From NCBI GenBank assembly GCA_039815465.1, contig JBCBZG010000001.1, positions 124,001 to 188,000 on the forward strand: 64,000 bases of DNA, given 5' to 3'. This DNA is from Shimia_B sp039815465. GTDB taxonomy: Bacteria > Pseudomonadota > Alphaproteobacteria > Rhodobacterales > Rhodobacteraceae. A program made the translations under genes and the position numbers. The notes beneath the pieces are model-generated. The model saw only the letters and a program-made list of their open reading frames with translations. It was not told the origin of the DNA and did no database searches. Below, piece after piece: positions 1 through 9,573 of the stretch. Each line of letters opens with the position of its first letter. Positions within the stretch are counted from its first letter, which is position 1.

Positions 1-204
1 GCAGGCGAGCGCGGTGGCCATATCCGGAAATTCGATGACCACGTTGCGTGCGTGGTCTGCGCCTTCAAGCGCTTCATAGGCGCCACCGCGCGCGAGCACC
101 TTCGCCCCGTATTCTTCAAAGGGCGCGGCTGTCCCGGCGGCGTATTTCGCGTATTCAGTGGGGTCCGTCACCGTCACATGGGCGATCCAATAGGCTTTGG
201 GCAT
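1..204 (-). CDS. DUF1330 family protein (3' end cut by window edge)
   Basis: Reading from the ATG at 204, the first 68 codons give MPKAYWIAHVTVTDPTEY, then AKYAAGTAAPFEEYGAKVLARG. This matches the N-terminal half of DUF1330 proteins (about 95 residues, dimeric ferredoxin-like alpha/beta barrel fold). The biochemical role of the family is unknown. An AAAGGA ribosome-binding site lies just upstream of the ATG. The C-terminus runs off the left edge, so integrity cannot be judged. About 70 bp separate its start from the end of the HlyD-like gene, which reads in the same direction. Confidence 0.85.
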   Translation of the reverse strand, partial: MPKAYWIAHVTVTDPTEYAKYAAGTAAPFEEYGAKVLARGGAYEALEGADHARNVVIEFPDMATALAC

Positions 205-274
205 AGCGCGTCCTTTCTCAACGAGCCTAACCCTCTCACAGATCGCCCTGCCAGGGAATGCCCGGTCCGACCAG

Positions 275-1639
275 CTAGTTTACCCCTTGCGCCGCGGCAC
301 CGCGCGCCAGGACGGGGCCCAGCGTGTCTGCGATCCAGGGCGACGGGGTCATCATGCCACGCGCGATATCCTGAAGCTGCGTGCCAAGTTCCGAAGCCTC
401 GAGCGCCACTTGCACGCGGGAGGCCGTGGCCCCGCCATTCAACGCAAGTGTCCCCGCCTCAGAGCCGAGCCACGCGCGGGCTTGACCATCAAGATTGACA
501 AGCACCGTGCCAGGCGCCGCCCCACCATGGGCGTCGTTGCGGTCCAGGTCCAGCCGCCCGCCAAGGGGCGGCGCCATAGCCGCTCCGGCCAGCGACAGGG
601 TAACAGGCGCGCCGTCTGGCAGCCGCGCAAGGTCACCGGGCGCCACAGACATTGCCAGGGTAAAGCGCCGCGCGCCGGACTTGGCCAGCTCGAACACTTT
701 CGTGTCGGCGCGCGCGACATATCCCGGCCCCGGGCTCCTAAGCCGCGCAACAAGACCCGTGACCGGGGCCACCACCCGGGGATCTGCAAGGATGCGGCCG
801 AGATGGCGTTCCTCGCGTTGCAGCGCGTCAATCTGCACAGTCAATGCGCGGGCCTCCGCCAAGCGGCGGTCGCGACGATCGAGCGTCATCGTCTCCACCC
901 CCGCTCGCGCGGTCATGAGCGTCTCTTGCAGTGTGTTTTGCGCAATCAACGTCTCCACCGCCTCAGCAGCCAGCGCCGGGATTGCGGCTGCGTCAGCGAC
1001 GCTCCGGCGTTCCACCAGGATGGCGAGCTTTTGATCCAGGAGAGACGCGCGCGCCTCCTCTCTCACCACGGCGTCCTCTGCGCCCTGCAGCGCCGCTGTC
1101 CAAGCCGCGTGACGCAGACGGCAATCACTGGCCGTGAGTTCAAGGGCGGTGCGAAACTCCTCCACCCACTCCGCATCGGCATCAACGCCATAGGCGCCAG
1201 CTAAGGCCGCTTCCGCGCGCTTTGCGATCAAGACACCCATCGTGTCATCAAAGGCGGTCGGGGCGTCATGCGACAGACAGTGCCGCTCAAGCTGTTTGAT
1301 GGCGAGCTCGCGCATAACCACCCGGCGCCGATCCTCCATCGCGGGGATGTCGAGCGTGGCCAGCGTCTGGCCGGAGCGGACCACGTCCCCCTGGGACACA
1401 ACAATGGTTTCCAACACGCTATGTTCTGGCAGCGCCACGCCAATGGGCGTCGCCACGGGCCGCAGGACCCCTTGGAACTGACGCGCGTCCTCGATTGGAC
1501 GTGACAGGCTGGCCCAGCCCACGACCATGACGAGCGCAAAGCACGCCAGCGGTCCTGCCAAGACCCACACAAGGCTCGAAAACCGTGGCCGCGTGCGCAC
1601 GTGGCGGCCTAGTACACGTATCTGACGCCGCTTACCCAT
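275..1639 (-). CDS. HlyD-family periplasmic adaptor subunit
   Basis: A 454-residue protein with a short basic N-terminus, one membrane segment at about residues 17–42, a biotinyl-lipoyl-like half-motif (SQGDVVRSGQTLATLDIP), a long Ala/Glu/Arg-rich coiled-coil stretch, and a returning barrel segment (RVVAPVTGLVARL). This is the layout of membrane-fusion proteins that bridge an inner-membrane transporter to the outer envelope. The ATG at 1639 overlaps the last codons of the upstream ABC-like gene by 8 bp, so the two are translationally coupled and probably work together. No TolC-like outer-membrane partner is visible. The substrate is unknown. Confidence 0.85.
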   Translation of the reverse strand: MGKRRQIRVLGRHVRTRPRFSSLVWVLAGPLACFALVMVVGWASLSRPIEDARQFQGVLRPVATPIGVALPEHSVLETIVVSQGDVVRSGQTLATLDIPAMEDRRRVVMRELAIKQLERHCLSHDAPTAFDDTMGVLIAKRAEAALAGAYGVDADAEWVEEFRTALELTASDCRLRHAAWTAALQGAEDAVVREEARASLLDQKLAILVERRSVADAAAIPALAAEAVETLIAQNTLQETLMTARAGVETMTLDRRDRRLAEARALTVQIDALQREERHLGRILADPRVVAPVTGLVARLRSPGPGYVARADTKVFELAKSGARRFTLAMSVAPGDLARLPDGAPVTLSLAGAAMAPPLGGRLDLDRNDAHGGAAPGTVLVNLDGQARAWLGSEAGTLALNGGATASRVQVALEASELGTQLQDIARGMMTPSPWIADTLGPVLARGAAAQGVN

Positions 1640-3605
1640 GATTGACCTTCGCGTTGGACTTGCGTGGGTCATAGGTTGCGACCTTGACGGTGATGACGCG
1701 GCGCCCATCAACGAGCTCCTGATCAATCTCTTGCGCGAGGCGCACAACCTTGGCCAAGGGACCAAGGCGCCCGGCATCGCCAGCCTCCGCTGCATCGCGA
1801 TGCGCGAGCTGCATTTGGCCGGAGCTGACCAGCGTACTTTCATCGATGAGCTTGAGCAGCGCGTAGCCTTCAAAATGCTTGAAGTCGAAACACGCCCGTT
1901 CAAGCGACATCGGCCGCACGTCTTGGCAAGAGAAGGCCAACAGTTCGGCTGCAACAGTACACAGCTTTGCGCGGTTTGCTTCATCGCCCGACCGCTTGAA
2001 GTGCGACTTCACCCAGGTCGTGAGCGTGTCTTCGCTTTCCAATCGGCGTGCCGTGACAAAGCGCAACCAACCGGACGACATGCGCCCCCTGATCTCGTCA
2101 GCAGGCGCGAAATCAACCACGCGCCCCTCGCGCAGCATCAAGAGCTTTGTGCAGCTTTCAAGGATCGCACGGTTGTCGGTGATGATCACAAAGGACCGGC
2201 CCGCATTCGCCTCCATCTTTATGCGATCCACGAGGGCGGCGAGCAGCTTTTCTGACGCGAAATCCTCGGGTCGATCGAGCAAGTAAAGCGACGGAGCCAT
2301 CAAAAAGGCCCGCGCCAGCGAAAGCGCCTTTTGGTCAGCGCTCGACAGGAGCGTTGCGTCCGGCGCCCGCGAAATCCGTTCGACCGCGTCGCTGCTAAAC
2401 ACCAGGTTCTCCAGACAGCGCAGGCCCCGGTCCGCGATATGGCCGCCCTGAAAGCAGGTGAGGTTGTCGAGACCGCTTGCAGGCAAAATCTTGGGCGTAG
2501 GTGGCACGAGCGCGAGCGGGATGAGCCCTTCTCGGTTCGAGCGCGCCCACAGGTCCTCTTCATTCAGCGAGACGCGGCCAACTGTTCGAAGCCCTGCGAG
2601 GTCAAAGGGATTGATAATCGCGTTGAGCAGCATGGATTTCCCGGATGCCGCCTCACCGACGACACCGATGATCTCGCCCCGCGCGACGTCAAAGGACACG
2701 TCGCTGAGGAGGCGGGTGCCATCCGCGGCCTCCACCGACAAGGACTGAACTTTGAGACCCGAAAACTCCGACCCGGCGGCGTGGGCATCCTCATCCTCTT
2801 CGATCTGCTCGACTTGGGCGGCTGGCACGCCAGCGGCCCAATCCGGTTGGGCGATGTAGCGCAGGTGGAGCGTGATCGTGCTGGTCGCCCAAAAGGAGAT
2901 GATCGCAACGGCGGCCACAGCGGGCAGCGCCACGACCTCCTGCGCGACAAGCCAAGATGCGATGGCAAACCCCATAAGAAGCGCGAGCCAAGAGAAACTT
3001 TGGGCGATGGGGGCGGCCATCGCGTGTTCCTGCACGGGCGCCGTGGCGAGGCGCAGCCCCTCCTCGTCGCGCCCGGCAAGCACCGCTGCGGCCTCACTCG
3101 GGCGGAACTCCCACAGCTTTTCGTAGGTGCCGAAGCGCCGCACGGCAAGCAGCGTGAGGTAGAACCCACCCGTACAGACCGGTATCGCTAGCCCCAGGAC
3201 GGGGTGCAGCACGGTCAAAACTACAAACGCCAGGGCCGCCACGGCCGCTTGCGCCATCGCCGTCGAACGCTGCCGCGCCGCGCGAAAGCCCGCGAGTGCA
3301 CGCGCATGACAGTAGTCCAGGATCAACGCCCCGATGACCGGCACAACCGAAATCGACAGCAAGAGCGGCAGCGCGAACGTATTCCCGTTTACGGCCACAA
3401 GCGACTGGTAGAACACGCTGAGAACCGCGATAGCGAGCAGGCACGCCCCGGTCCCTATCGCAAACAGGAACGACGCGTATCGTGCCCAGTTCGGTGTGCC
3501 ACGGTCCGCCATCACGCCAGGGGTTTCATCTGGATGCGGGGGCTCTGGCACGGCCGTGGCCGATCCGTCGAATATGTCCGCCTTCAGCTCTGCTTCCGGT
3601 TTCAT
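1632..3605 (-). CDS. ABC exporter-like membrane protein with degenerate ATPase domain
   Basis: 657 residues. About six hydrophobic segments (near 42–70, 78–98, 115–155 and 204–248) are followed by an ABC nucleotide-binding domain at about 285–500 and a 150-residue C-terminal extension of unknown type. Walker A is intact (GEAASGKS, 317–324), but the other catalytic motifs are altered: the Q-loop reads VPPT, the signature reads LSSADQ instead of LSGGQ, the Walker B aspartate is followed by Arg (LYLLDRPED) where the catalytic Glu belongs, and the H-loop position is Asp (IITDN). This suggests a nucleotide-binding but poorly hydrolytic or regulatory ABC protein. It is coupled to the HlyD-like gene and divergent from the DUF3131 gene. 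Substrate unknown. Confidence 0.8.
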   Translation of the reverse strand: MKPEAELKADIFDGSATAVPEPPHPDETPGVMADRGTPNWARYASFLFAIGTGACLLAIAVLSVFYQSLVAVNGNTFALPLLLSISVVPVIGALILDYCHARALAGFRAARQRSTAMAQAAVAALAFVVLTVLHPVLGLAIPVCTGGFYLTLLAVRRFGTYEKLWEFRPSEAAAVLAGRDEEGLRLATAPVQEHAMAAPIAQSFSWLALLMGFAIASWLVAQEVVALPAVAAVAIISFWATSTITLHLRYIAQPDWAAGVPAAQVEQIEEDEDAHAAGSEFSGLKVQSLSVEAADGTRLLSDVSFDVARGEIIGVVGEAASGKSMLLNAIINPFDLAGLRTVGRVSLNEEDLWARSNREGLIPLALVPPTPKILPASGLDNLTCFQGGHIADRGLRCLENLVFSSDAVERISRAPDATLLSSADQKALSLARAFLMAPSLYLLDRPEDFASEKLLAALVDRIKMEANAGRSFVIITDNRAILESCTKLLMLREGRVVDFAPADEIRGRMSSGWLRFVTARRLESEDTLTTWVKSHFKRSGDEANRAKLCTVAAELLAFSCQDVRPMSLERACFDFKHFEGYALLKLIDESTLVSSGQMQLAHRDAAEAGDAGRLGPLAKVVRLAQEIDQELVDGRRVITVKVATYDPRKSNAKVNHG

Positions 3606-3751
3606 CGAGCCCTCCTAACGCCACAACTCACCGCTGTGCTTAGGCGCTGGGGGTTAATAAGACCTTTGCCGAAAAGCTGTTTTCGCTTCGCCAAATTTTA
3701 ACCGGCAGCGCGCTAAGCCGGACGCAGTTCGTAGGCAAGTGGGGTCGTTCG
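3606..3751. promoter_or_regulatory. Divergent intergenic region between the ABC/HlyD and DUF3131 operons
   Basis: 146 bp between two outward-facing start codons, so both promoters should lie here. It is locally AT-richer and holds a perfect 6-bp inverted repeat, CGAAAA–GCTG–TTTTCG, at 3670–3685, which could be a shared operator. No sigma-70 hexamers are clear enough to call. Confidence 0.4.
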
Positions 3752-5440
3752 ATGACGAGAAAACAGACAACATCTCGGGGCAGTGCAAGGCTCGCGGTCG
3801 GGCTTTTCGCCTGTGCGGCAGCGTTGATTGCTACGGCCGCCTGGGCCATCGGGAGCGCCGCACGCGATGTCTTTTTAGCGCAAGAACCCGAAGTGATCCC
3901 CGTGATCGCGGGCGGGGAGCTGGACCGCCTGCCCGCCTTGCTGCGCGGCAACCGCCTGGCAGAAACCACATCGAGCGTCCGGGGGGAGGTGAAAGCCGTC
4001 GTGCCCCCACGAATGTGCGAGATGCCCGACGACTACTTTGATTCGATCGACCACGGCGAAGGGCAAACCGCAGGCTATACCCGCCACAATGAGTATGTGC
4101 GCCCGTTCAAGGCGCGCCGCGGGTTTCTCAATGAACGCGAACTGCGCGCCGCCGAGGTCGCTTGGAGCTACTTTGACCGCTTCACGCAAGAGGACACCGG
4201 CCTCGCAAACTCAGTCGGGAACTACCCGTCGACAACGCTTTGGGACACGGCCTCCTACATGGCGGGGGCGGTCGCGGCCTATGAGCTGTGTATCATTGAA
4301 AAGCCCGAGTTCGACCGGCGAATCACACAGCTTTTGACCACAATCAAGAACCTGGACCTGTTCCGCCGCGAGCTGCCCAACAAGGTGTACCACACCCAAA
4401 CTGGCGCCAAGGTCGACTATACAAACAAACCCGGTGAGATCGGCTTTTCCGCGCTCGATATCGGGCGGTTCCTCGTGTGGATGCGGATCATCAAAAACCG
4501 TTACCCCTATCTGGGCAACACCATCGATGCGGTCCTGCTGAAATGGGATTTCTCCAACGTCGTCGACAGCGAGGGCGTCATGTGGGGGGCCTATGTGGAC
4601 AGCGACACCGGCGAAACCGTCTACGCTCAGGAGGGCCGCCTTGGCTATGAAGAATACGCGGCCAAAGGCTTTGCACTATGGGGGTTTGAGCCGACGCTGG
4701 CCCACCGGGCAGAGCCGTTCCTCACGGCGTCGATCTTTGGCGTGCAGGTACCCTATGATGGGCGCGATCCGCGGATCTTCCATTCTCAGAACTACGTGGT
4801 CACTGAATCCTACCTGCAAGACGGGCTGGAGCTCGGCTGGGACCTGCCCCACGACGACAGCTCCCCCGATTGGTTGCACTCTGATGGGTGGCGGGCAGAG
4901 TTTGCGGACCGGATTTACCAGGTGCAGGAAAACCGCTGGCGCCGCACGGGCTTTATGACCGCCCGGTCAGAGCACAACGTAAAGGGCCCGCCCTACTTTA
5001 CCTACGACACCATCTTTTCTGACGGCTACCCTTGGAACACGGTGACCCCGCGCGGCGATTTTGTCCCCGATCACGCGGCTGTCGCATCCAAAGCGGCGCT
5101 CGGGCTCTGGGCGCTCTGGGATACGGAGTACACTGACGTGCTCTATGAGGCGATCATCGAACTCTATAACCCGGAAATGGGAATGTACGAGGGGCTCTAC
5201 GAGCGCGGCCAAGGGCGGGTGGAGGTCTTTACCGCCAATAACAACGGCATCATCCTCACCGCGCTTCTGCACAAGGTCCAAGGCAAAATCCTGACGCCCT
5301 ACACCGGCGCGACCGAGGTCTGGTACACGGCCTTCCGCGAAAAAGACACGCGCTTTCGCCGCAACTACCCAGATCCACCCACGCAAGACGACTGGCTTCC
5401 CGCCCTTCGGCACTCCGTCCAAACAGAGGCAGATTACTAA
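3752..5440 (+). CDS. Secreted DUF3131 domain protein (glucoamylase-like fold)
   Basis: 562 residues. The N-terminus has a hydrophobic export or anchor segment (LAVGLFACAAALIATAAWAIG), followed by a DUF3131 domain covering most of the protein from about residue 105 (RAAEVAWSYFDRFTQEDTGL, with later SVGNYPSTTLWDTASY and EIGFSALDIGRFLVW). DUF3131 is an alpha/alpha-toroid domain related to glycoside-hydrolase-like proteins and is often found with polysaccharide synthesis or secretion genes. Its enzymatic activity is unproven. The gene overlaps the next one by a single base (TAATG), so the two form an operon. Divergence from the ABC/HlyD pair suggests a shared envelope-polysaccharide or export role, which is inference. 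Confidence 0.8.
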   Translation: MTRKQTTSRGSARLAVGLFACAAALIATAAWAIGSAARDVFLAQEPEVIPVIAGGELDRLPALLRGNRLAETTSSVRGEVKAVVPPRMCEMPDDYFDSIDHGEGQTAGYTRHNEYVRPFKARRGFLNERELRAAEVAWSYFDRFTQEDTGLANSVGNYPSTTLWDTASYMAGAVAAYELCIIEKPEFDRRITQLLTTIKNLDLFRRELPNKVYHTQTGAKVDYTNKPGEIGFSALDIGRFLVWMRIIKNRYPYLGNTIDAVLLKWDFSNVVDSEGVMWGAYVDSDTGETVYAQEGRLGYEEYAAKGFALWGFEPTLAHRAEPFLTASIFGVQVPYDGRDPRIFHSQNYVVTESYLQDGLELGWDLPHDDSSPDWLHSDGWRAEFADRIYQVQENRWRRTGFMTARSEHNVKGPPYFTYDTIFSDGYPWNTVTPRGDFVPDHAAVASKAALGLWALWDTEYTDVLYEAIIELYNPEMGMYEGLYERGQGRVEVFTANNNGIILTALLHKVQGKILTPYTGATEVWYTAFREKDTRFRRNYPDPPTQDDWLPALRHSVQTEADY

Positions 5441-6918
5441 TGAAACAGCTTCTTCTTACCACCGCCATGACCGTGGCCGCGGCCACGATCCCGATGGGCG
5501 CAGCCGTCACCGCGCAAACCACGACCGAGGCACGGCCCGCAGGCGCGCAAGCCTTCACGCCTGACAACGCGATCCTGAACACAGCGATCCTGTTTTCAGT
5601 GGGCGCCCGCGAAGCACAGCAAGCGCTGCGCAATGCCTTTGGCTGGCCAACCTATCAAGAGGGCCAAGTGCAAGGCGCCTATTTCCGCTTCGACCCGGAC
5701 GGGTATGCCAGGTTCTCCCCGTCCCCGCGGCTCGATCTCGATGTGTTCGAGGTGATCTGCCGCCCGCGCACCTATAGCTGCATCGCGCGCAAGGGCCCGA
5801 TGTCGCTTGTTCTTAGCTCTGATGGGCGCGTGCAGATGAGCCTGGAACAGGTTCAGGCCACCGACACGTTTGCAATCAATGACGGCTTTTCAGAGCTTCA
5901 GATCCCGCCCCGCGTGAAAGGGGTCCTGGATGGCCAGATGGAGACGCTCTTGTCAGGGGGCGGTAGTCTCGTGGTGCGTCGAAACGGCGACGTGATCGAC
6001 GATATCTCGCTTCAAAGCTTTTCTTCGGTGGTGGCCTATCTGCGTTGGGTCGCCGCGCGCCAGGATTACAACGCCCTGCCCCGTGATTGGCCGGTTCCCA
6101 ACGGGCGCGCACCGCTTCAAACCGCGCAGGATGTGCCGTCCGTGTGGCCCGATACTGCGGACCGCGTTCAGCCCGTGCCTGTCACTCAGCAAGCCGCGGC
6201 TGCACCAGCAGCCAATGACACTGAGCTTGCCGCGATGAAGGCGGAGCTCGCTCTGCTGCGGGACCTGTTGCTGCGCCAACAATCCGCGGGCACAGCGCCC
6301 ATGGCCCCTGCAGCGGCACCGGCTGCGCAAGTGACGGCCCCATTGGTCGCACCGACGATGCCAATGGCCCAGCCGCAAGCAGTCCCCGCGGCGGCCCAGG
6401 CAATGACCGCGGCAGGGGAGCAGACGATCCTCAACCAGCTAGAAGCGCTGCGGCGCGACATCGGCGCGGGACGCGACCCCATGATGGAGCCGCAGCCGAC
6501 GACTAACTACATCGCCAAAGCCCCCGCAGCCAATCCAAAGCCCTATGCGCAGGACCACAACATGGCCGAAACCGCCTACGCAGCTGCGCCATCGCCCAAC
6601 CCGATGGACACGGCCCCAAGCCCGGTTCAACACCTTCACTACCTGACGACGGCCATGGGTTTTGATGCGCGTACAGCACTCCTCATCCTTCAGATGAGCG
6701 AGGAAGGCGGCGCAGGCGCCACACCGCTCGTGACGCTCACGCAGCCAAGCCCCTCAGAAGGCGTGCTCGCCCAACTCTCCAACACAGTGCCAATGGCGAC
6801 ACCTACGGCAGAGACGATGATGGCCGATGCCGACGCGCCAGAACCCCTTCCCGCGATGACAAAGGAAGAGGAGGAGTTTCAGCTCCTCGGCACGTACTTT
6901 CGATCTTTGAGCGAATAG
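5440..6918 (+). CDS. Secreted Ala/Pro-rich protein of unknown function
   Basis: 492 residues with a clear Sec signal peptide (MKQLLLTTAMTVAAATIPMG, cleavage near AVTAQ). A folded N-terminal part (about 45–215) contains two Cys residues (CRPRTYSC). It is followed by a low-complexity Ala/Pro/Gln region, a short helical stretch (ELAAMKAELALLRDLLL) and a disordered acidic C-terminus. I do not recognise a family. The ATG shares one base with the stop of the DUF3131 gene, so they are co-translated and probably meet in the periplasm. A scaffold or adaptor role is possible but not shown. Confidence 0.7.
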   Translation: MKQLLLTTAMTVAAATIPMGAAVTAQTTTEARPAGAQAFTPDNAILNTAILFSVGAREAQQALRNAFGWPTYQEGQVQGAYFRFDPDGYARFSPSPRLDLDVFEVICRPRTYSCIARKGPMSLVLSSDGRVQMSLEQVQATDTFAINDGFSELQIPPRVKGVLDGQMETLLSGGGSLVVRRNGDVIDDISLQSFSSVVAYLRWVAARQDYNALPRDWPVPNGRAPLQTAQDVPSVWPDTADRVQPVPVTQQAAAAPAANDTELAAMKAELALLRDLLLRQQSAGTAPMAPAAAPAAQVTAPLVAPTMPMAQPQAVPAAAQAMTAAGEQTILNQLEALRRDIGAGRDPMMEPQPTTNYIAKAPAANPKPYAQDHNMAETAYAAAPSPNPMDTAPSPVQHLHYLTTAMGFDARTALLILQMSEEGGAGATPLVTLTQPSPSEGVLAQLSNTVPMATPTAETMMADADAPEPLPAMTKEEEEFQLLGTYFRSLSE

Positions 6919-6947
6919 CGCGCCACGAGATAACGCACAGCCTAAAC

Positions 6948-6977
6948 AGCGTCCGTACAGAAACCATTCCGGACGCT
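6948..6977 (+). terminator. Hairpin downstream of the DUF3131 operon
   Basis: Perfect 8-bp stem AGCGTCCG / CGGACGCT with a 14-nt loop, 30 bp after the stop of the secreted protein gene. There is no U-run on the + strand, so it may be a factor-dependent or stabilising 3' hairpin. Confidence 0.4.
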
Positions 6978-7068
6978 ACTTGCTCCATGCGAAAGAGGGA
7001 TGGGTCCGACATTTCGATGCAGTTTATAGGCGAGGATCATACCTGGCACGGCAAATATATGAGTTCAG

Positions 7069-7158
7069 TGGCGGAGAGGAAGGGATTCGAACCCTCGAGA
7101 CGGTTCCCCGCCTACACACTTTCCAGGCGTGCGCCTTCGACCACTCGGCCACCTCTCC
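7069..7158 (-). tRNA. serT: tRNA-Ser (anticodon GGA)
   Basis: The reverse strand reads GGAGAGGTGGCCGAGTGG at the 5' end and CCTCTCCGCCA at the 3' end. The 7-bp acceptor stem GGAGAGG/CCTCTCC, discriminator G and encoded CCA are all present. The anticodon loop is CTGGAAAG, giving anticodon GGA at 7122–7124. The long variable arm and 90-nt length are typical of a class II serine tRNA. The T-loop GGTTCGAATCC is canonical. The gene symbol is a generic label. Confidence 0.95.
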
Positions 7159-7212
7159 GCTGGCGGCTGTAGCGTGATCAGGTGGGGGAGTTCAAGTCGT
7201 AAGGTTCGACTT

Positions 7213-9570
7213 TCATCCCTCTTGTGGGTCTGGTGCGCTTTCTGCCTCCTCGTCATCGCCGCTGTCGCGGTCCATGTCGTGGACCGGCGCCTTGGTGAGC
7301 GCTTCTGGATTGCGCAGCCAGACGTCGCGTTGGGCGAATGGGATCTCGATATCTTCCTCGGTAAATCGGGCGGCGATGGCGTGGTTCATGTCTGATTTCA
7401 CGCTCAGCATCCAGCTGACGTCGCGCAGGATGGCGCGGATTTCGAAGTCGAGGCTGTCGGCGCCGAAGCCCATAAACACGATCGCAGGCGGCGGGTTGAG
7501 CATGACCATGGGATTGGCCTCCGCGATCTCGCGCAGGATCGTTTCCACCCGGCGGGTGTCGGTGCCGTAGGCCACGCCCACGGGCACGATGACCCGACCG
7601 ACGGTGTTGCCGCGCGTGTAGTTCGTAACGGTCCCCGACACGAGATCGGCGTTGGGCACGATGACGTCTGTGCGGTCGAACGTTTCGATCCGGGTGGAGC
7701 GTACAGATATGTCGCGCACGTAGCCCATGTTGCCGCCAACCTCGATCCAGTCCCCTTCTGAGATCGGGCGTTCAATCAAGAGAATGATGCCTGACACAAA
7801 ATTCGACACGATATTCTGCAGGCCAAAGCCGATGCCCACCGACAAAGCACCTGCCACAATCGCGAGCGAGCTGAGGTTGATGCCCGCGGAGGATATCGAC
7901 ACAAGCGCGGCCAGGAAGATGCCGATATAGCCTACGCCGCTGACCACGGCGGTCCGCCCGCCAAGGTCGAGGGCGGTTTTTGGTAGAACTGACGTGCGCA
8001 GCGCGGACTGCACAAAGCGCGTCAGGGTGAACCCCAGCACGAACACCACGATCAGGATCAGGACAGAGCTGGGCGACAGACGCGTCTCCCCCACGGTGAT
8101 GCCCGCTTGCAGCGTCACCCACACCTCCCGCAGGTCGGTGACCGTGGCCCCCCAGATGAGCGCCATCACAGGGATCGACGCGATCATCAGTGCGATGGCA
8201 ATGAGCACTGGGATCAGGCTGTCATCGGCGCTCTCACGGCGCGCAGCGAGCATATAGAGGTCGCGGAATAGGTCCACGAGCAGGGCGACCGTCATCACAA
8301 GCGCCAGCGTGATGAGCGAGGGCGTCACAAGCTCCTCAGCGGCGTTTAGATAGCCCGCCAGTGCGATGAGAGGCGCGGCAATCCCGATGAGCTTGGCCAA
8401 GCGAGCGAGCAGCCCCACGAGCCTGTCGAGCGCTGTGGGACGCGGGCCGTCCTCGGTCTCTTGCGCGGTGTGCCGGGATAGGATGCGCCCGAGGCTAAAG
8501 AGGAATGCGCTGACGACGATGAGCGTGGGCAGCTCGAGCGCGACGCGCGCGGCCTCCCCATAACGGTCGATGCGGCCGAGTTCTTGTAGGAAAGTTAGGA
8601 CGGCGAGTGAAAGCCCCGTGCCCACCACAAACCAGCGCTCGCGGCTGTCGCTGACATGGGGTGTGTTGATCGGCGAGTAGGTCCCTTCGATCCCGGGGAA
8701 CAGCCGCCCGGCGAGCCAACGCGCCACGAAAATGGTGAACCCGAACTCGGGGATATAGGCGACGATTTCCGCGCCGTAGCTTTCGAAGAGACCGGTGAGC
8801 AGCAGCGCACGGCTGAGCGCAAAGAGGCCCACCGTGGGTACGACAATCTGCCCGAGGGAGATCAGGAAGCCAGACACGCGCAGGCCGGTCCCGCTCCCCT
8901 CCCCCTCGATCCGGCGGCCAAGCTGAACCAGCCAGGTCCGTGCGCGCAGGGTCAGGACCATGGCAACGACCAGAAGCAGAATGATTGCAGGTAGGTTGGC
9001 GCGCAGTGCGTCGCGGAACGTGCCGTCCTCTATGGCGATAGAGATTGAACTGTTGAGGCCCTGAAAGCTGCTCGTGACTGCGCCGAAAGCGGCCCCCCAG
9101 ATCGAGGTGTCAACGAGTGTTGGACCGCGGCGAAAGAGCTCCTCAGCGCGGCGGTCCCGCAGCAGTTCGTCGATTTCGCGGATCACACCATCGGCGCGCT
9201 GGAACGCCGCCGCAGCCGCCAGCCCTGGCGCCTGAAGCTCGGTCAGCTGGCGGTTGAGTTGCGCGCGTTGCGCTGCAATCTGCTCCGCCTCTGTTTCGCC
9301 CTCCGCAGGTGCTGGGCCAAGCGCTGCCAGTTGTTCGCGCAGCGTGGCCAGACGCGATGTGTTGGTGCCCTGGGCGCTTAGAAAGGCCCCGCGGAAATCA
9401 TCGACCTCCTCGCGGAGAGACTCCAGGAACGACGATGAGGCGCGCCCAAATTCCAGGGCAGCCTCCGCACGGGTGGCGACACCTTCCCAGGCGTCGTAAT
9501 CGGGTGCGGTCTGCGCCCAGGCCGGAAAGGCGAGGAAAACCGCTACGATCCAAGCAAAAATCGTCCGCAT
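7213..9570 (-). CDS. MscS-family mechanosensitive channel with DUF3772 N-terminus
   Basis: 785 residues: Sec signal peptide (IVAVFLAFPAWAQ), a periplasmic coiled-coil region matching DUF3772 (about 25–170), a series of membrane helices, and a C-terminal MscS module. The MscS pore helix is clear (LAIVAGALSVGIGFGLQNIVSNFVSG, read in two pieces), followed by the beta domain (ERPISEGDWIEVGG, then RSTRIETFDRTDVIVPNADL). It should open under membrane tension and release solutes during hypo-osmotic shock. The start codon is 4 nt after the cysK stop, with GGAGG inside the end of cysK, so the two are translationally coupled. Confidence 0.92.
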   Translation of the reverse strand: MRTIFAWIVAVFLAFPAWAQTAPDYDAWEGVATRAEAALEFGRASSSFLESLREEVDDFRGAFLSAQGTNTSRLATLREQLAALGPAPAEGETEAEQIAAQRAQLNRQLTELQAPGLAAAAAFQRADGVIREIDELLRDRRAEELFRRGPTLVDTSIWGAAFGAVTSSFQGLNSSISIAIEDGTFRDALRANLPAIILLLVVAMVLTLRARTWLVQLGRRIEGEGSGTGLRVSGFLISLGQIVVPTVGLFALSRALLLTGLFESYGAEIVAYIPEFGFTIFVARWLAGRLFPGIEGTYSPINTPHVSDSRERWFVVGTGLSLAVLTFLQELGRIDRYGEAARVALELPTLIVVSAFLFSLGRILSRHTAQETEDGPRPTALDRLVGLLARLAKLIGIAAPLIALAGYLNAAEELVTPSLITLALVMTVALLVDLFRDLYMLAARRESADDSLIPVLIAIALMIASIPVMALIWGATVTDLREVWVTLQAGITVGETRLSPSSVLILIVVFVLGFTLTRFVQSALRTSVLPKTALDLGGRTAVVSGVGYIGIFLAALVSISSAGINLSSLAIVAGALSVGIGFGLQNIVSNFVSGIILLIERPISEGDWIEVGGNMGYVRDISVRSTRIETFDRTDVIVPNADLVSGTVTNYTRGNTVGRVIVPVGVAYGTDTRRVETILREIAEANPMVMLNPPPAIVFMGFGADSLDFEIRAILRDVSWMLSVKSDMNHAIAARFTEEDIEIPFAQRDVWLRNPEALTKAPVHDMDRDSGDDEEAESAPDPQEG

Positions 9571-9573
9571 GAT

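Noticed and set aside
197..1204. Long + strand frame opposite the HlyD-like gene
   Set aside because: Antisense shadow. Composition is Arg/His/Pro-rich, as expected from a reversed GC-rich gene.
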